DNA of 64,000 nucleotides, from positions 248,001-312,000 of the forward strand of contig JAEPMA010000002.1 of NCBI GenBank assembly GCA_017644185.1. The letters run 5' to 3'. The notes under the pieces were generated by a model. It saw only the letters and a list, made by a program, of their open reading frames with translations. It had not been told where the DNA came from and did not search any database. Shown piece after piece: positions 44,701 through 52,566 of this stretch (position 1 is the stretch's first letter; every line of letters begins with the position of its first letter). This DNA comes from Rhodospirillales bacterium (GTDB lineage Bacteria > Pseudomonadota > Alphaproteobacteria > Rhodospirillales > Casp-alpha2). The position numbers were made by a program, and so were the translations under genes.

Positions 44701-45762
44701 GTTGGTCCACCCCGAATAATATGCGGATTGAAGCGCTTCGATATTCTCATGCCAAGCCTGCCGCGCTGCTTTAATCCGTTCTTCGGGATCAATACCATCG
44801 GGCTGCCCATTTGACGTGTTGCCGGTCTGAGACGCGGCATCGTTGTTCCTCGCATTCTCGCCGGTCCCGGGGTTCCCAGTGTTCTCGTCAGCGTTATTAG
44901 CGACCCCTTGATCCTTGCCGACACCCGCGACCGTCAGGACGTCGTCGGCGTCCCCGACGTCGTCATAGAGGGCCAGGATGGCGTTCACGCGCTGTGCCTG
45001 ATACTCGCGAAAGCCGATGTTGTATTTGAGAAGCGGTGGCTGCTCGTGCTTCGCCCCCAGGAACAGCTCCAGCAGTTCACCACCGGCGCCGGACAGATTG
45101 TACTGGTGCAGTTTCACCGACAGATGACTCAATTCCGCGATTAATTCGTGGGACCGCTTCACCTTTGCTTCTTGCAGTTGGCCCGACTGAATTTCCTTTC
45201 TCATTGCCTCCAGGTCTTCGCGAAGTTTCGCAACCTCGTCTAGCAATCTCTTCACGTCCTCCTGGATAGTATCGAGTGTGGCCGGCGTTTGTGGGGGGGC
45301 ACCGGTTTCAGCCTGTGCTGCGTCTTGATTGATCGGCGCGCCGTCTGGCTTTGTTCCGGCGTTCGCCGAACTCGCCAACGTTACCGTTTGCCCATACCCC
45401 TTCTGATCCGCCTCGATGCTGATCGCCGAGGCCTGGTACCAGTCCGACGAATAGTCACGGTTCCAGACGATACAGAGCTCATAGACCTCGCTGCGGCGGC
45501 GATCGTCGTTGTTGAAATGCTTCGGAATCAGATACTCCGAAAACCGCGCGCAGTTCCGGTCCCATTCGATGGTGTCGCGCAATTCCGTCAGCAGCGGATA
45601 GGCGGCCACCGTCATGGACCACAGTTGGCTCTGCTGGACGTCACGGTGGTTGGCGAGCGGGCCCTTGTAGACGTCGACATCGATCCGCAGAACGGCGCAC
45701 CCGGCGAGCAGCGCCACGGACAGGCATGCGGCGCCGACGGCGAGATGTTTTCCTATCCGCAT
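41782..45762 (-). CDS. Very large putative lipoprotein of unknown function
   Basis: About 1326 residues. The N-terminus MRIGKHLAVGAACLSVALLA-GC ends in a lipobox with Cys22, predicting an outer- or inner-membrane-anchored lipoprotein. Then come a coiled coil (about 160-210, DTIQEDVKRLLDEVAKLRED), largely helical sequence, a disordered Pro/Lys/Asp-rich segment (about 700-790), a globular part, and a long C-terminal Ala/Gln-rich coiled coil (about 1170-1310). I recognise no catalytic motif or family. ATG 45762 is chosen over 45771 because AAAGG is correctly spaced from it. It overlaps the preceding lipoprotein gene's stop region, so the two are translationally coupled. Confidence 0.8.
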   Translation of the reverse strand: MRIGKHLAVGAACLSVALLAGCAVLRIDVDVYKGPLANHRDVQQSQLWSMTVAAYPLLTELRDTIEWDRNCARFSEYLIPKHFNNDDRRRSEVYELCIVWNRDYSSDWYQASAISIEADQKGYGQTVTLASSANAGTKPDGAPINQDAAQAETGAPPQTPATLDTIQEDVKRLLDEVAKLREDLEAMRKEIQSGQLQEAKVKRSHELIAELSHLSVKLHQYNLSGAGGELLELFLGAKHEQPPLLKYNIGFREYQAQRVNAILALYDDVGDADDVLTVAGVGKDQGVANNADENTGNPGTGENARNNDAASQTGNTSNGQPDGIDPEERIKAARQAWHENIEALQSAYYSGWTNDPKLDRYWRDLATSIAKRTNFVVLSKAATSRKFRYDYDIFGELLTDYLPRYRESVRDWPRDGDNLDKEGFEAMTEALTEAIRRAPGMYLSSLLQLDRQVRAIDEADGAFGEDSRVASLSGLVWPSAEVVVRLRNQWLSTYASTQSASGTQDVPTLEGLTKALINSSDDVQEDDETTAAPLKVAKATEKVRRSLDKGRLPKGIHSLSEEYLLTKKTFDETCPTYSAPALGEDPKPETACDKLHRKVQGKERVMTDSLVRFAEKILTIANNDNLFRSKNGGNAEISDFGQKQLNRFVIVLQSVGNAILVQADELRRQAAYDASIRDPAARLGEIAEIRERFTGECTPVKPVTLENGDDKKTGEKKTPDASRGDSQNAKDAASGDTPEKSPATPVTTAPGSPPPGDNQAAAQQSGGEAQQAGGEAAKPDDAAKKPDDTEEKTEQKDELACADGNGFRVHGLEIDNANIKTTMDAIDRLISALQHEKTKAALEFPGESSKVCNPETYKSDPAKSMPKECLRLKQVTDALNLVYQQRSGMVYIRPPGAYLRTSFAATNLQGDPGLSWQNMLQGQAKRSLPWYEGFKKLEEGSEGQIKAEIDKRFWQNINSVRVSGTGRTDFVLVKDDIGNWYVKGVSGNPKDVYSAAQSLTLFGMGGKIGTNLLLRRNLERDLLKAQDEAERSRIREELAKLPTADGGSGSAISRDAADILDTFTASYVKGSDEAFKNAAETVTHADYTAYIARQITDVTSGADAADQAALRGALANVQTATTVQSVYTDKIAPKLTLPDPAPDPDLELAQKQSADMIAAAKSLIDAAAAAEAELASRDLAAAVTGADTLAGLKSQKAEAEVAIKVQQAALDKAMAQQEALDAVLQKDGDNASDAIKTRHQEAVDMVNQVRAEMLRLINQRDTAQAGIADIETRMAKASEIKSRFGARLRGYFRGKIELIYASKKALNDQLNTVVGVLSKQDAPSSP

Positions 45763-45763
45763 C

Positions 45764-46468
45764 TCATTCATCCTTTGGCAGGGCGACGGTGCGCTCAAGG
45801 TTCAGGGCGTCGAGATGCTGACGCTCGACCGAAACCTGGTTGAGAATGCCGATGATGTCCTGATTGAATTTCGTCGTGTCGGGATCGGCCTTGGTCGGCT
45901 GCGTCGCACTGGCCACGGTGCTGAAGGCCTCGTTCACGGCGTTGAAGTATTCTTCGGGGCTCGACCCCATGTAGACGACCAGACGTTCGTTACCCGGCGA
46001 CTCGCGAAAGCCCTCGGGTCCGAAGGCGACCAGGCGCCGCCCGGTCTTGAACCCCGCCCCGGACGCCCCGCCATCCTGGTCCCGGGGAACGATCTTGATC
46101 TGCCCGCTCGTCTCGTCCCACTTCACCGTGGTGCCAAGACTGTCGACGGCCATCGACGGCAACCACCCCGATCTGAAGTTCACCGTGTTGATGGCGCTCG
46201 CCTGACCGTGCAGCCTGACCCTATAGACCGTCGGGTCGACCTGGCTCTGCGGATCGAAGACCCCCAGATAGTAGGTTTGCTGTACTTCATGGACAGGTGT
46301 TTGCGCACCGTACGCCGTCAGCGCCGTGACGCCGAGCGCCATCTTGCCTTCCAGGCTGTCGCACCCCGCGGCACCCAGAAGCAGAACGCCGATCAGCGCG
46401 CTTCGAATTGATATTAAGGGTGCGCTTTTTCGCAATCCCCACCCGAACCAATGGCAATACTTGCTCAT
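45764..46468 (-). CDS. Putative lipoprotein of unknown function, coupled to the giant lipoprotein
   Basis: About 234 residues. A long N-region precedes the hydrophobic core SALIGVLLLGAAGC with lipobox Cys36. The mature part is mostly beta/mixed (QTYYLGVFDPQSQVDPTVYR) and ends in a helical tail. No family is recognised. ATG 46468 is chosen because GGGAG is eight bases upstream; an in-frame GTG at 46477 would add three residues. Its stop lies 2 bp beyond the next gene's start, a tight two-gene operon suggesting both lipoproteins act in one envelope complex. Confidence 0.75.
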   Translation of the reverse strand: MSKYCHWFGWGLRKSAPLISIRSALIGVLLLGAAGCDSLEGKMALGVTALTAYGAQTPVHEVQQTYYLGVFDPQSQVDPTVYRVRLHGQASAINTVNFRSGWLPSMAVDSLGTTVKWDETSGQIKIVPRDQDGGASGAGFKTGRRLVAFGPEGFRESPGNERLVVYMGSSPEEYFNAVNEAFSTVASATQPTKADPDTTKFNQDIIGILNQVSVERQHLDALNLERTVALPKDE

Positions 46469-46577
46469 TGTTCGCACTCCCTGTCAGCTGCCCCGTACAA
46501 CCTGACGTTTTTTTATTGTTACCAAGTATCGTGCCTGAAAGAGAATATGTGCGCAAGTATTACGTGTACTTCGATTC

Positions 46578-46600
46578 CGCCAATCGTTTGGCGATTTTTT
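46578..46600 (+). terminator. Rho-independent-type hairpin without an upstream gene
   Basis: CGCCAA-TCGT-TTGGCG is a perfect six-base stem with a four-base loop, followed by A and six T residues on the plus strand. No plus-strand gene ends upstream; the nearest gene starts leftward at 46468. It could end a small RNA made from the 46480-46580 stretch or limit antisense transcription. Confidence 0.5.
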
Positions 46601-46702
46601 ACGTCCCCTTTGGGGTGCATGAATTTATTACTTATCAATTACTTATAAGACTATTCCTGCGGAAACCGGCGGCCGACTCCCCATACGAATAGATAGATTA
46701 AT

Positions 46703-46729
46703 TATTGAGAATGACTCGCATTCTCAATA
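46703..46729. promoter_or_regulatory. Fur-type iron box
   Basis: A 27-bp perfect inverted repeat with 11-bp arms (TATTGAGAATG and CATTCTCAATA) around the centre ACTCG. Its inner 19 bases match the classical Fur consensus GATAATGATAATCATTATC at 13 positions. It ends 22 bp before ATG 46752, so bound repressor would block the promoter of the downstream operon. Fur or a Fur-family protein (Mur, Zur) is the likely binder. Confidence 0.7.
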
Positions 46730-46751
46730 TAAAGGGTGCCGGAGGAAAACA

Positions 46752-47276
46752 ATGCCAAACGACATGCCGGCATGGAACATGCTGACGTCGCTCGAGACGC
46801 GGATCGTGTTGACCATGCGCCAGTTTCTCGACCAGGACCGTGACGGCCGGGTCCCCGAACCACCCGACGCGATGACGGCGGCCATCGGTCCCCCCTTGTC
46901 CAGGTTGATCGGATTATTGTGGTGCGCGGATCCCCATGCCGTCGATCTCAATCATCGATGGGACCCGGACGTTTCGACGTTCGAGGTACAGGTGCTCTAC
47001 GCGATCTCCGAAGCCCGCGCGGAACAGACCGAAACCGTCGAAGAACTGTTGAGTTGGTGGTACCCGGCGGAACTGGTCGAACTCGCACGCCACTCCCTTT
47101 ACGCCATCGCCCGCACCCTGGAGCGCATCGGCGCGAGACCACAGTCGAGCGCCCGGCTCCGCGAACACATTCTTTCGATTTCTTCCCGTCGCCGCAAACC
47201 CTCCACCACCTTCGCCTTCGACGACGGCAAGTTCAGCCGCGAAGACGGCGATACCGACACCCGAACCATTCACTAA
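46752..47276 (+). CDS. Hypothetical protein, first gene of a Fur-box operon
   Basis: A 174-residue soluble protein I do not recognise. Residues 10-60 look helical and include LDQDRDGRVPEPPD, superficially like a calcium loop but without the right spacing. The middle holds a Trp-rich segment (EELLSWWYPAELVELARHSL), and the C-terminus is charged and probably disordered. There is no signal peptide or membrane helix. It follows a perfect Fur-type palindrome and GGAGG, and the OppD-like ATPase gene begins 10 bp after its stop, so it is the lead gene of an apparently metal-regulated operon. Confidence 0.7.
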   Translation: MPNDMPAWNMLTSLETRIVLTMRQFLDQDRDGRVPEPPDAMTAAIGPPLSRLIGLLWCADPHAVDLNHRWDPDVSTFEVQVLYAISEARAEQTETVEELLSWWYPAELVELARHSLYAIARTLERIGARPQSSARLREHILSISSRRRKPSTTFAFDDGKFSREDGDTDTRTIH

Positions 47277-47286
47277 GGACACGATC

Positions 47287-48147
47287 ATGACCAAAGACAT
47301 CCTCGTGGAGGTCGATAACCTCCATGTCACCTTCCCGACCGACGGCGAAATGGTGAAGGCCGTACGCGGCATATCCTATGAAATCCGCAAGGGCGAAACG
47401 GTCGGCGTGGTCGGCGAGTCCGGCTCCGGAAAATCGGTCTCATCGATGTCGATGTTGCGCCTGAACGATATGGCGGGCGCCTTCGTCCCAGAAGGCGGGA
47501 TCATCTTCAACAGCGACCGCCTCGGCCGGGTCGAACTGACGACGGCGGACAAAAAGACCATCAGCTCGATCCGCGGCCGGGATATCTCGATGATCTTTCA
47601 GGAGCCGATGACCAGCCTCAACCCGGTCCTCGATATCCGCACGCAATTGACCGAGCCGTTGATCCAGCATCTGGATATGTCTCTGGAACAGGCGGAAGAA
47701 AAAGTCCTCAGCCTTCTGAAACGGGTTCGTATCCCCGACCCAGAGGGAAAACTGGCTCAGTATCCGCACAACCTGTCGGGCGGCATGCGTCAGCGCATCA
47801 TGATCGCCATGGCATTGACCTGCGAACCCGCGCTTCTGATCGCCGACGAACCCACGACGGCCCTCGACGTGACGATCCAGGCGCAGATCCTCGACCTGAT
47901 CAAAGACGTACAGGACGACTTCGGGATGTCGGTGCTGTTCATCACCCATGACATGGCGGTGATCGCGGAAATGGCGGACCGGGTCGTCGTGATGTTCAAC
48001 GGCAAGATCGTCGAACAGGGCCCGGTCGAACAGATCTTCCACGATCCCCAGCACGACTACACCAAGAAACTGATCGGCGCGGTGCCGCGCATCGGCAGCA
48101 TGAACGGCAAGCCGAAGCCCGAGAAGTTTCCGGCCATCGTCGGCTGA
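47287..48147 (+). CDS. Peptide/nickel-type ABC transporter ATPase (OppD-like, short)
   Basis: A 286-residue ATPase. Walker A is GESGSGKSVSS, Q-loop FQEPMTSLNP, signature LSGGMRQR, Walker B LLIADEPTTALD and the switch His in FITHDMAVIAEMADRVVVM. It belongs with OppD/DppD/NikD. The protein ends soon after YTKKLIGAVPRIGSM and lacks the Cys-rich C-terminal extension found in most OppD proteins, which are about 330 residues. It is paired with the OppF-like gene, but no permease or binding protein is encoded within the window. Confidence 0.9.
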   Translation: MTKDILVEVDNLHVTFPTDGEMVKAVRGISYEIRKGETVGVVGESGSGKSVSSMSMLRLNDMAGAFVPEGGIIFNSDRLGRVELTTADKKTISSIRGRDISMIFQEPMTSLNPVLDIRTQLTEPLIQHLDMSLEQAEEKVLSLLKRVRIPDPEGKLAQYPHNLSGGMRQRIMIAMALTCEPALLIADEPTTALDVTIQAQILDLIKDVQDDFGMSVLFITHDMAVIAEMADRVVVMFNGKIVEQGPVEQIFHDPQHDYTKKLIGAVPRIGSMNGKPKPEKFPAIVG

Positions 48148-48187
48148 GAACAAAAAAGACAGAACACGCCTTTAAGGGAAGACACCG

Positions 48188-49117
48188 ATGAACGAACAGA
48201 ATTACCTGATGGAAGTCCGTAACCTGACCACCCGTTTCGACATTACCGACGGCCTGATTTCACGGCCGCGCGCGCGGGTACACGCGGTCGAGGACGTGTC
48301 GTTCGGGATTTTACCCGGCGAGACGTTGAGCCTGGTCGGCGAAAGCGGGTGTGGCAAGACGACGACGGGCAGGACGATCCTGGGGCTGACCGAAAAGACG
48401 TCGGGCGAGATCATCTTCGACGGCAAGTCCGTCGACGAATACTCACGAAAAGAGCGCCTCGATTTCTGCCGCTCGGTGCAGATGATCTTTCAGGACCCGT
48501 ACTCGTCGCTCAACCCGCGCATGTCGGTGGGCAGCACGCTCGCCGAGCCGATCCGCGTCCACGGACTGGAAGAGAAAGGCTCTATCGACCGCCGTATTGC
48601 CGAACTGCTGGACAACGTGAACTTGGAAAAACACTTCGCCAAGCGTTTCCCGCATGAGTTCTCGGGCGGCCAGCGTCAGCGGGTTTCGATCGCCCGCGCT
48701 TTGGCGTTGAAACCACGTCTGATCGTCTGCGACGAGGCGGTGTCCGCGCTCGACGTCACCATCAAGGCGCAGGTGATCAACCTGTTGATGGATTTACAGT
48801 CCGAGTTCGGGCTGTCGTACCTGTTCATCAGCCACGACATGGCGGTGGTCGAACGGATCAGTCACCGGGTCGCGGTGATGTATCTGGGACGGATCGTCGA
48901 AATCGGACCGCGTCAGGCGATCTTCGAAAACCCGACCCACCCCTATACCAAGAAACTGCTGTCCGCCGTGCCGGTCGCCGATCCGATGCAAAGGCGCTCG
49001 GAGCGTTCGCTCAACGTTGACGAAATCCCAAGCGCCGTGCGGTCGCTCGATTACGTGCCGCCGGAAGTCAGCTTCGAAGAGGTGGGACCCGGCCACATGG
49101 TCGCCGTCGACGGCTGA
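48188..49117 (+). CDS. Peptide/nickel-type ABC transporter ATPase (OppF-like)
   Basis: A 309-residue ATPase. Walker A is GESGCGKTTTGRTILGL, Q-loop FQDPYSSLNPRMSVG, signature FSGGQRQRVSIARALAL, Walker B LIVCDEAVSALD (Ala-Val in place of Pro-Thr) and switch FISHDMAVVERISHRVAVM. It is the OppF/DppF partner of the preceding gene, 40 bp downstream with GGGAAG before the ATG. The C-terminal extension is also short and lacks the Cys-rich motif. With no permeases nearby the pair may serve a transporter encoded elsewhere. Confidence 0.9.
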   Translation: MNEQNYLMEVRNLTTRFDITDGLISRPRARVHAVEDVSFGILPGETLSLVGESGCGKTTTGRTILGLTEKTSGEIIFDGKSVDEYSRKERLDFCRSVQMIFQDPYSSLNPRMSVGSTLAEPIRVHGLEEKGSIDRRIAELLDNVNLEKHFAKRFPHEFSGGQRQRVSIARALALKPRLIVCDEAVSALDVTIKAQVINLLMDLQSEFGLSYLFISHDMAVVERISHRVAVMYLGRIVEIGPRQAIFENPTHPYTKKLLSAVPVADPMQRRSERSLNVDEIPSAVRSLDYVPPEVSFEEVGPGHMVAVDG

Positions 49118-49133
49118 CCAAAGACCGGTCCGT

Positions 49134-49412
49134 TCAGTCGGCGGTCAGTTCGTGCTGCCAGGCCTGCCAGCCGACCCACATCGAAAACGCCAGCGCGCCC
49201 AGGCTGCCGATGCCACCGGCGGCCCAGACCATGGCGTCCGGCGCCCCCATCATGCGCACGGCGACGACGACCATCAGGTCCATGACAAGGCCGAAGGAAC
49301 AAAGCGCCAGGATCGTCACGGCAACGGCGGCGACGATGGCGCCGGCGATGTGATTACGGTGTGCGGACAGGCGCGGCGGTTCAGGCGCGGTGAGGCTGAT
49401 ATCAGCGTTCAT
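49134..49412 (-). CDS. Small two-helix membrane protein (hypothetical)
   Basis: A 92-residue protein with two or three hydrophobic segments (about 23-50 as a long helix or pair, and 62-84). The N-terminus MNADISLTAPEPPRLSAHRN is hydrophilic and probably cytoplasmic. I recognise no family. It is convergent with the OppF-like gene, 17 bp apart. Codon use looks like its neighbours, supporting a genuine gene. Confidence 0.6.
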   Translation of the reverse strand: MNADISLTAPEPPRLSAHRNHIAGAIVAAVAVTILALCSFGLVMDLMVVVAVRMMGAPDAMVWAAGGIGSLGALAFSMWVGWQAWQHELTAD

Positions 49413-49546
49413 GTTTTTTTCTCACGAAGGGTTAAGGGCCGCTGAGAACGGGGTCCTAACAGACATACAGTTATGCCTGTCCGGGTCCGTACGCAATGGG
49501 TATTTCAGATGCCCTGTCCTGCGCTGACAACAGGCCCCTCCAACGT

Positions 49547-50113
49547 TCAGCGCTTCTTGAGAAGCTGAAACACTTCCGACTTGGTCAAAAGCCGGCCGGG
49601 AAGGTTCCCCGCCTCCTTGAGCCGAAGCAAAGCAACCTTGATTCCCTGGCTCGACATCGCATCCACCGAACTGCTCATGGTCGGCGTGATATCGGCCTCG
49701 CCAGCATAAACCTTCTTTCCATCGAACAGGTCGAAGGCGCCGCAACTGATGGTCTGTCCCTGTTCACCCGCCTTTGTCCTCAGATATCCGTCAAAGCCCG
49801 ACACGGCGAAACCGCATTCAATGAGAATACTTTGACCGGGCGCAGTCGCTTTGTCGGTATCCAGGGACGCCGTCGAACTGCCGACGTCATAACCTTTCTT
49901 GCGCAGGATATCGCTGATGAAGTTCCGTCGGTATTCGGGACTGCTGAACAGAACGTATTGCGACGGCTGCTGGTCGCTCAAGAACGCGTACTTGTAGGTA
50001 TAGCTGCCGTCATCGACCAGTGTCTCGCCCTCAATTCGGTCGACCAGCCCGCTCCCGCCGGCGCAACCGCCGACAGCGAACACCATCATCAGAACTGAGA
50101 ATTTGTTCAGCAT
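49547..50113 (-). CDS. Putative lipoprotein (hypothetical)
   Basis: About 188 residues. It starts MLNKFSVLMMVFAVGGCAGG with a lipobox Cys at residue 17. The mature domain includes KYAFLSDQQPSQYVLFSSPE and ILRKKGYDVGSSTASLD, then a Cys-containing region (ILIECGFAVSG, QTISCGAFDLFDGKKVY) that could form a disulfide. I recognise no family. ATG 50113 has GGGGGG seven bases upstream; the in-frame upstream start at 50143 would bury the signal peptide and is less likely. Confidence 0.68.
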   Translation of the reverse strand: MLNKFSVLMMVFAVGGCAGGSGLVDRIEGETLVDDGSYTYKYAFLSDQQPSQYVLFSSPEYRRNFISDILRKKGYDVGSSTASLDTDKATAPGQSILIECGFAVSGFDGYLRTKAGEQGQTISCGAFDLFDGKKVYAGEADITPTMSSSVDAMSSQGIKVALLRLKEAGNLPGRLLTKSEVFQLLKKR

Positions 50114-50196
50114 AAAACGACCCCCCGTTGTATTTCCGACCAATCTTCGCCGAGGTGCTACCTACTCGTCAATATCGCGAGCGTGATGCCGGTTAT

Positions 50197-51003
50197 TCAG
50201 TGCCCGATCTCGAAGTTGTTGTCGGCCCTGTCTTTACCGCTGATCAGATAGAGGGGACGGATCCCGTAGCCCTGCGCCGGGTGCTTCTTACCGATCTCTT
50301 TCCCGAGGTCATGGTCGTAAAGGCTGGTCGCCGGCATCAACCGGACGATGAAGGCGGCGCGGCGCTGGTCGGTTATATTCGCGTCCGAGCCGTGGATCAT
50401 GTAGACGTCGTGGAACGACACCTGCCCGGCCCGCAACAATAGCGGCTCGGCGGTCGTTTCGTCGAAGTGCTCGCGGTCGCAGACCAGGTTGATGGTCTTG
50501 TCGTCGCCGTCCTCCCACGAATGAGAGAACAGCTCGTGCTTTTTATGGGAGCCCGGGATGAACTTCATCGGCCCGTTTTCGGGGGTCACGTCGTCGAGGG
50601 GAATCCACACGGTCAGCACTTCGAGGGGACGGATCGGGTAATACTCCCCATCCTGATGCCAGGGGGTCGCCTTGCCGTTCTTCGCCGGTTTGCCGAACAA
50701 CGTCGTCCCCCAAAGGATGATGTCGTCGCCGATCAACTGGCGGGCGACCGAAATAATCCCCGGATGGGTCGCGAACTCGAACCATTTCTCCGAGCCCTTG
50801 ATCCCCATCGACCCACCGTTGGTCTGGTGTGGCGCCAGCACGATGTCGCTTTCGATATGGCTGTTCTCTTCGAGGAATTTCGCGTACTCGGCCTTCATGT
50901 CCGAAACCACATCCGCTGGAAGTTCCCACTTGGGCACGATCCAGCCTTTTTCACGGTATGTGTTGAGGTCGTCGTCGGAAAGGATCGCGTCGGTCATCGT
51001 CAT
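50197..51003 (-). CDS. Phytanoyl-CoA dioxygenase family (PhyH) oxygenase
   Basis: A 268-residue Fe(II)/2-oxoglutarate oxygenase. The iron triad is visible as His116-x-Asp118 in ATPWHQDGEYYPI and His204 in YMIHGSDANIT, with Arg in AAFIVRLMP downstream for 2-oxoglutarate. The N-terminus (LSDDDLNTYREKGWIVPK) is the usual PhyH opening. Bacterial members hydroxylate diverse small molecules such as ectoine or halogenated lipids; the substrate here is unknown. It is divergent from an amidase gene, sharing a 146-bp promoter region. Confidence 0.9.
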   Translation of the reverse strand: MTMTDAILSDDDLNTYREKGWIVPKWELPADVVSDMKAEYAKFLEENSHIESDIVLAPHQTNGGSMGIKGSEKWFEFATHPGIISVARQLIGDDIILWGTTLFGKPAKNGKATPWHQDGEYYPIRPLEVLTVWIPLDDVTPENGPMKFIPGSHKKHELFSHSWEDGDDKTINLVCDREHFDETTAEPLLLRAGQVSFHDVYMIHGSDANITDQRRAAFIVRLMPATSLYDHDLGKEIGKKHPAQGYGIRPLYLISGKDRADNNFEIGH

Positions 51004-51149
51004 CCCTGTCGTGTCTTCGTTTTTTGAAGCTTAAGACATGAACCGGTCCGGCAAAACCCCGCCGGGTTCAGGAAAAGACCTGACGGCGGCGGGGCTGGGT
51101 GTCTAGACTGCGGTGAAATGATGAACTTAAGGAAGACAGGACATATCGT

Positions 51150-52562
51150 ATGACGGACAACGGAGAGCTCTGGCGCTGGCCCGCTTCTGACATCGCGGAC
51201 GCGGTGAGAACCGGCAAGATCACCGCGACGGCCGCGACCGAGAGCGCGCTTGAACGGATGGAGGCGGTCAACCCGTCTCTGAACGCCGTCGTCGTCAAGA
51301 CCGCGAGTGAGGCCCTTCAAACCGCCGCGACCGTCGACGGCATGGTCGCGGCCGGAAAAGACCCGGGCGTTCTTGCGGGCGTCCCCGTCACGATAAAAAC
51401 CAATGTCGATCAGGCGGGGCATGCGACGTCGAACGGGCTTCGTCTTCAAAAAGATCTGATCGCCGAGATCGACAGTCCGCTCGTCGCCAACATGCGGAAT
51501 GCGGGCGCGGTGATCATCGGGCGCACCAATACCCCTGCGTTCTCGCTCCGCTGGTTCACCAGAAACAGCCTTTTCGGGACAACGAAGAACCCCCGCGATT
51601 TCAGTTTAACGCCCGGTGGCTCGTCGGGCGGCGCGGCATCGGCGGCGGCGTCAGGCATCGGCGCCGTCGCGCACGGGACCGATATCGCGGGCTCGATCCG
51701 CTATCCGGCATACGCCTGCGGCATTCATGGGATACGCCCCACCTTCGGGCGCGTGCCCGCCGTCAACTTCACCGGCCCCGACCGCAACATCGGCGGCCAG
51801 TTGATGGCGGTCTCGGGGCCGCTCGCGCGCACCGTCAATGATCTCAGGATTTCGTTCGCCGCCATGAGCCGCCCCGATATCCGGGACAGCTGGTATGTAC
51901 CCGCCCCCGCCGATCAGCCGGACCTTGCGAAGCGCGCCGCGATCTGCATCAACCCGGACGGGCTGGACACCGATCCCCGCGTTGCCGCCGCACTTAAAGC
52001 GGCAGCCGAAGAACTTAAAGCCGCGGGCTGGACGGTGGACGAGGTCGACTGTCCGCCGCTCAGACCCGCCGTCACCATGCAGCTGATTTTGTGGATGGCG
52101 GAGTTTCAGGGCGCGGGCGCGGAAGCGGTCGAAAGAGAGGACGACCCGGACGCCAAGTTCGTGTTCGAACAACTCCAACGCCACGCGGCAAAGGATGGGG
52201 AGACCTCGCTCGAGCGCGTGCTCTGGGCGCTTCGCGAACGCGCGACACTCGTTCGCGCCTGGCAGGCGTTCTTATCCGAATACCCGGTGGTATTGTTGCC
52301 CGTTTCGGGTGAACCACCCTTCCCCGATCAACTGGACGTGTCGTCGGAAGCCACCTTCGACCGGGTCGCGGAGGCGCAGTTGACGCAGATCGCCCTCCCC
52401 GTCGTCGGCGTCCCCGCCATGACCGTCACCATCGACATGGACGACGGGCCGTTGGGGGTCCAACTGGTCGGCCCGCGCTATCGGGAAGACGTGCTGTTCG
52501 CCGCCGGTGAGGTGCTGGAACGCGCCCGGCCGGTCGTTAATCCTGTCGATCCGGCGGGTTAA
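51150..52562 (+). CDS. Amidase signature family hydrolase
   Basis: A 470-residue protein. The catalytic triad of the amidase signature family is intact: Lys83 in VPVTIKTNVDQAG, the cis-Ser in TPGGSSGGAAS (158-159) and Ser182 in GTDIAGSIRYPAYA. It hydrolyses an unidentified carboxamide in the cytoplasm; GatA is unlikely because gatB and gatC are absent and the sequence diverges. Its stop is only 4 bp from the convergent RND gene. The gene is divergent from the PhyH oxygenase. Confidence 0.9.
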   Translation: MTDNGELWRWPASDIADAVRTGKITATAATESALERMEAVNPSLNAVVVKTASEALQTAATVDGMVAAGKDPGVLAGVPVTIKTNVDQAGHATSNGLRLQKDLIAEIDSPLVANMRNAGAVIIGRTNTPAFSLRWFTRNSLFGTTKNPRDFSLTPGGSSGGAASAAASGIGAVAHGTDIAGSIRYPAYACGIHGIRPTFGRVPAVNFTGPDRNIGGQLMAVSGPLARTVNDLRISFAAMSRPDIRDSWYVPAPADQPDLAKRAAICINPDGLDTDPRVAAALKAAAEELKAAGWTVDEVDCPPLRPAVTMQLILWMAEFQGAGAEAVEREDDPDAKFVFEQLQRHAAKDGETSLERVLWALRERATLVRAWQAFLSEYPVVLLPVSGEPPFPDQLDVSSEATFDRVAEAQLTQIALPVVGVPAMTVTIDMDDGPLGVQLVGPRYREDVLFAAGEVLERARPVVNPVDPAG

Positions 52563-52566
52563 TGAT

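Noticed and set aside
46828-46866. An EF-hand in the 174-residue protein (DQDRDGRVPEPPD)
   Set aside because: The 12-residue loop lacks the required Glu at the last position and the following helix pattern, so I did not call calcium binding.
51150-52562. GatA subunit of the Glu-tRNA(Gln) amidotransferase
   Set aside because: There is no gatB or gatC nearby and the sequence outside the amidase signature does not resemble GatA.
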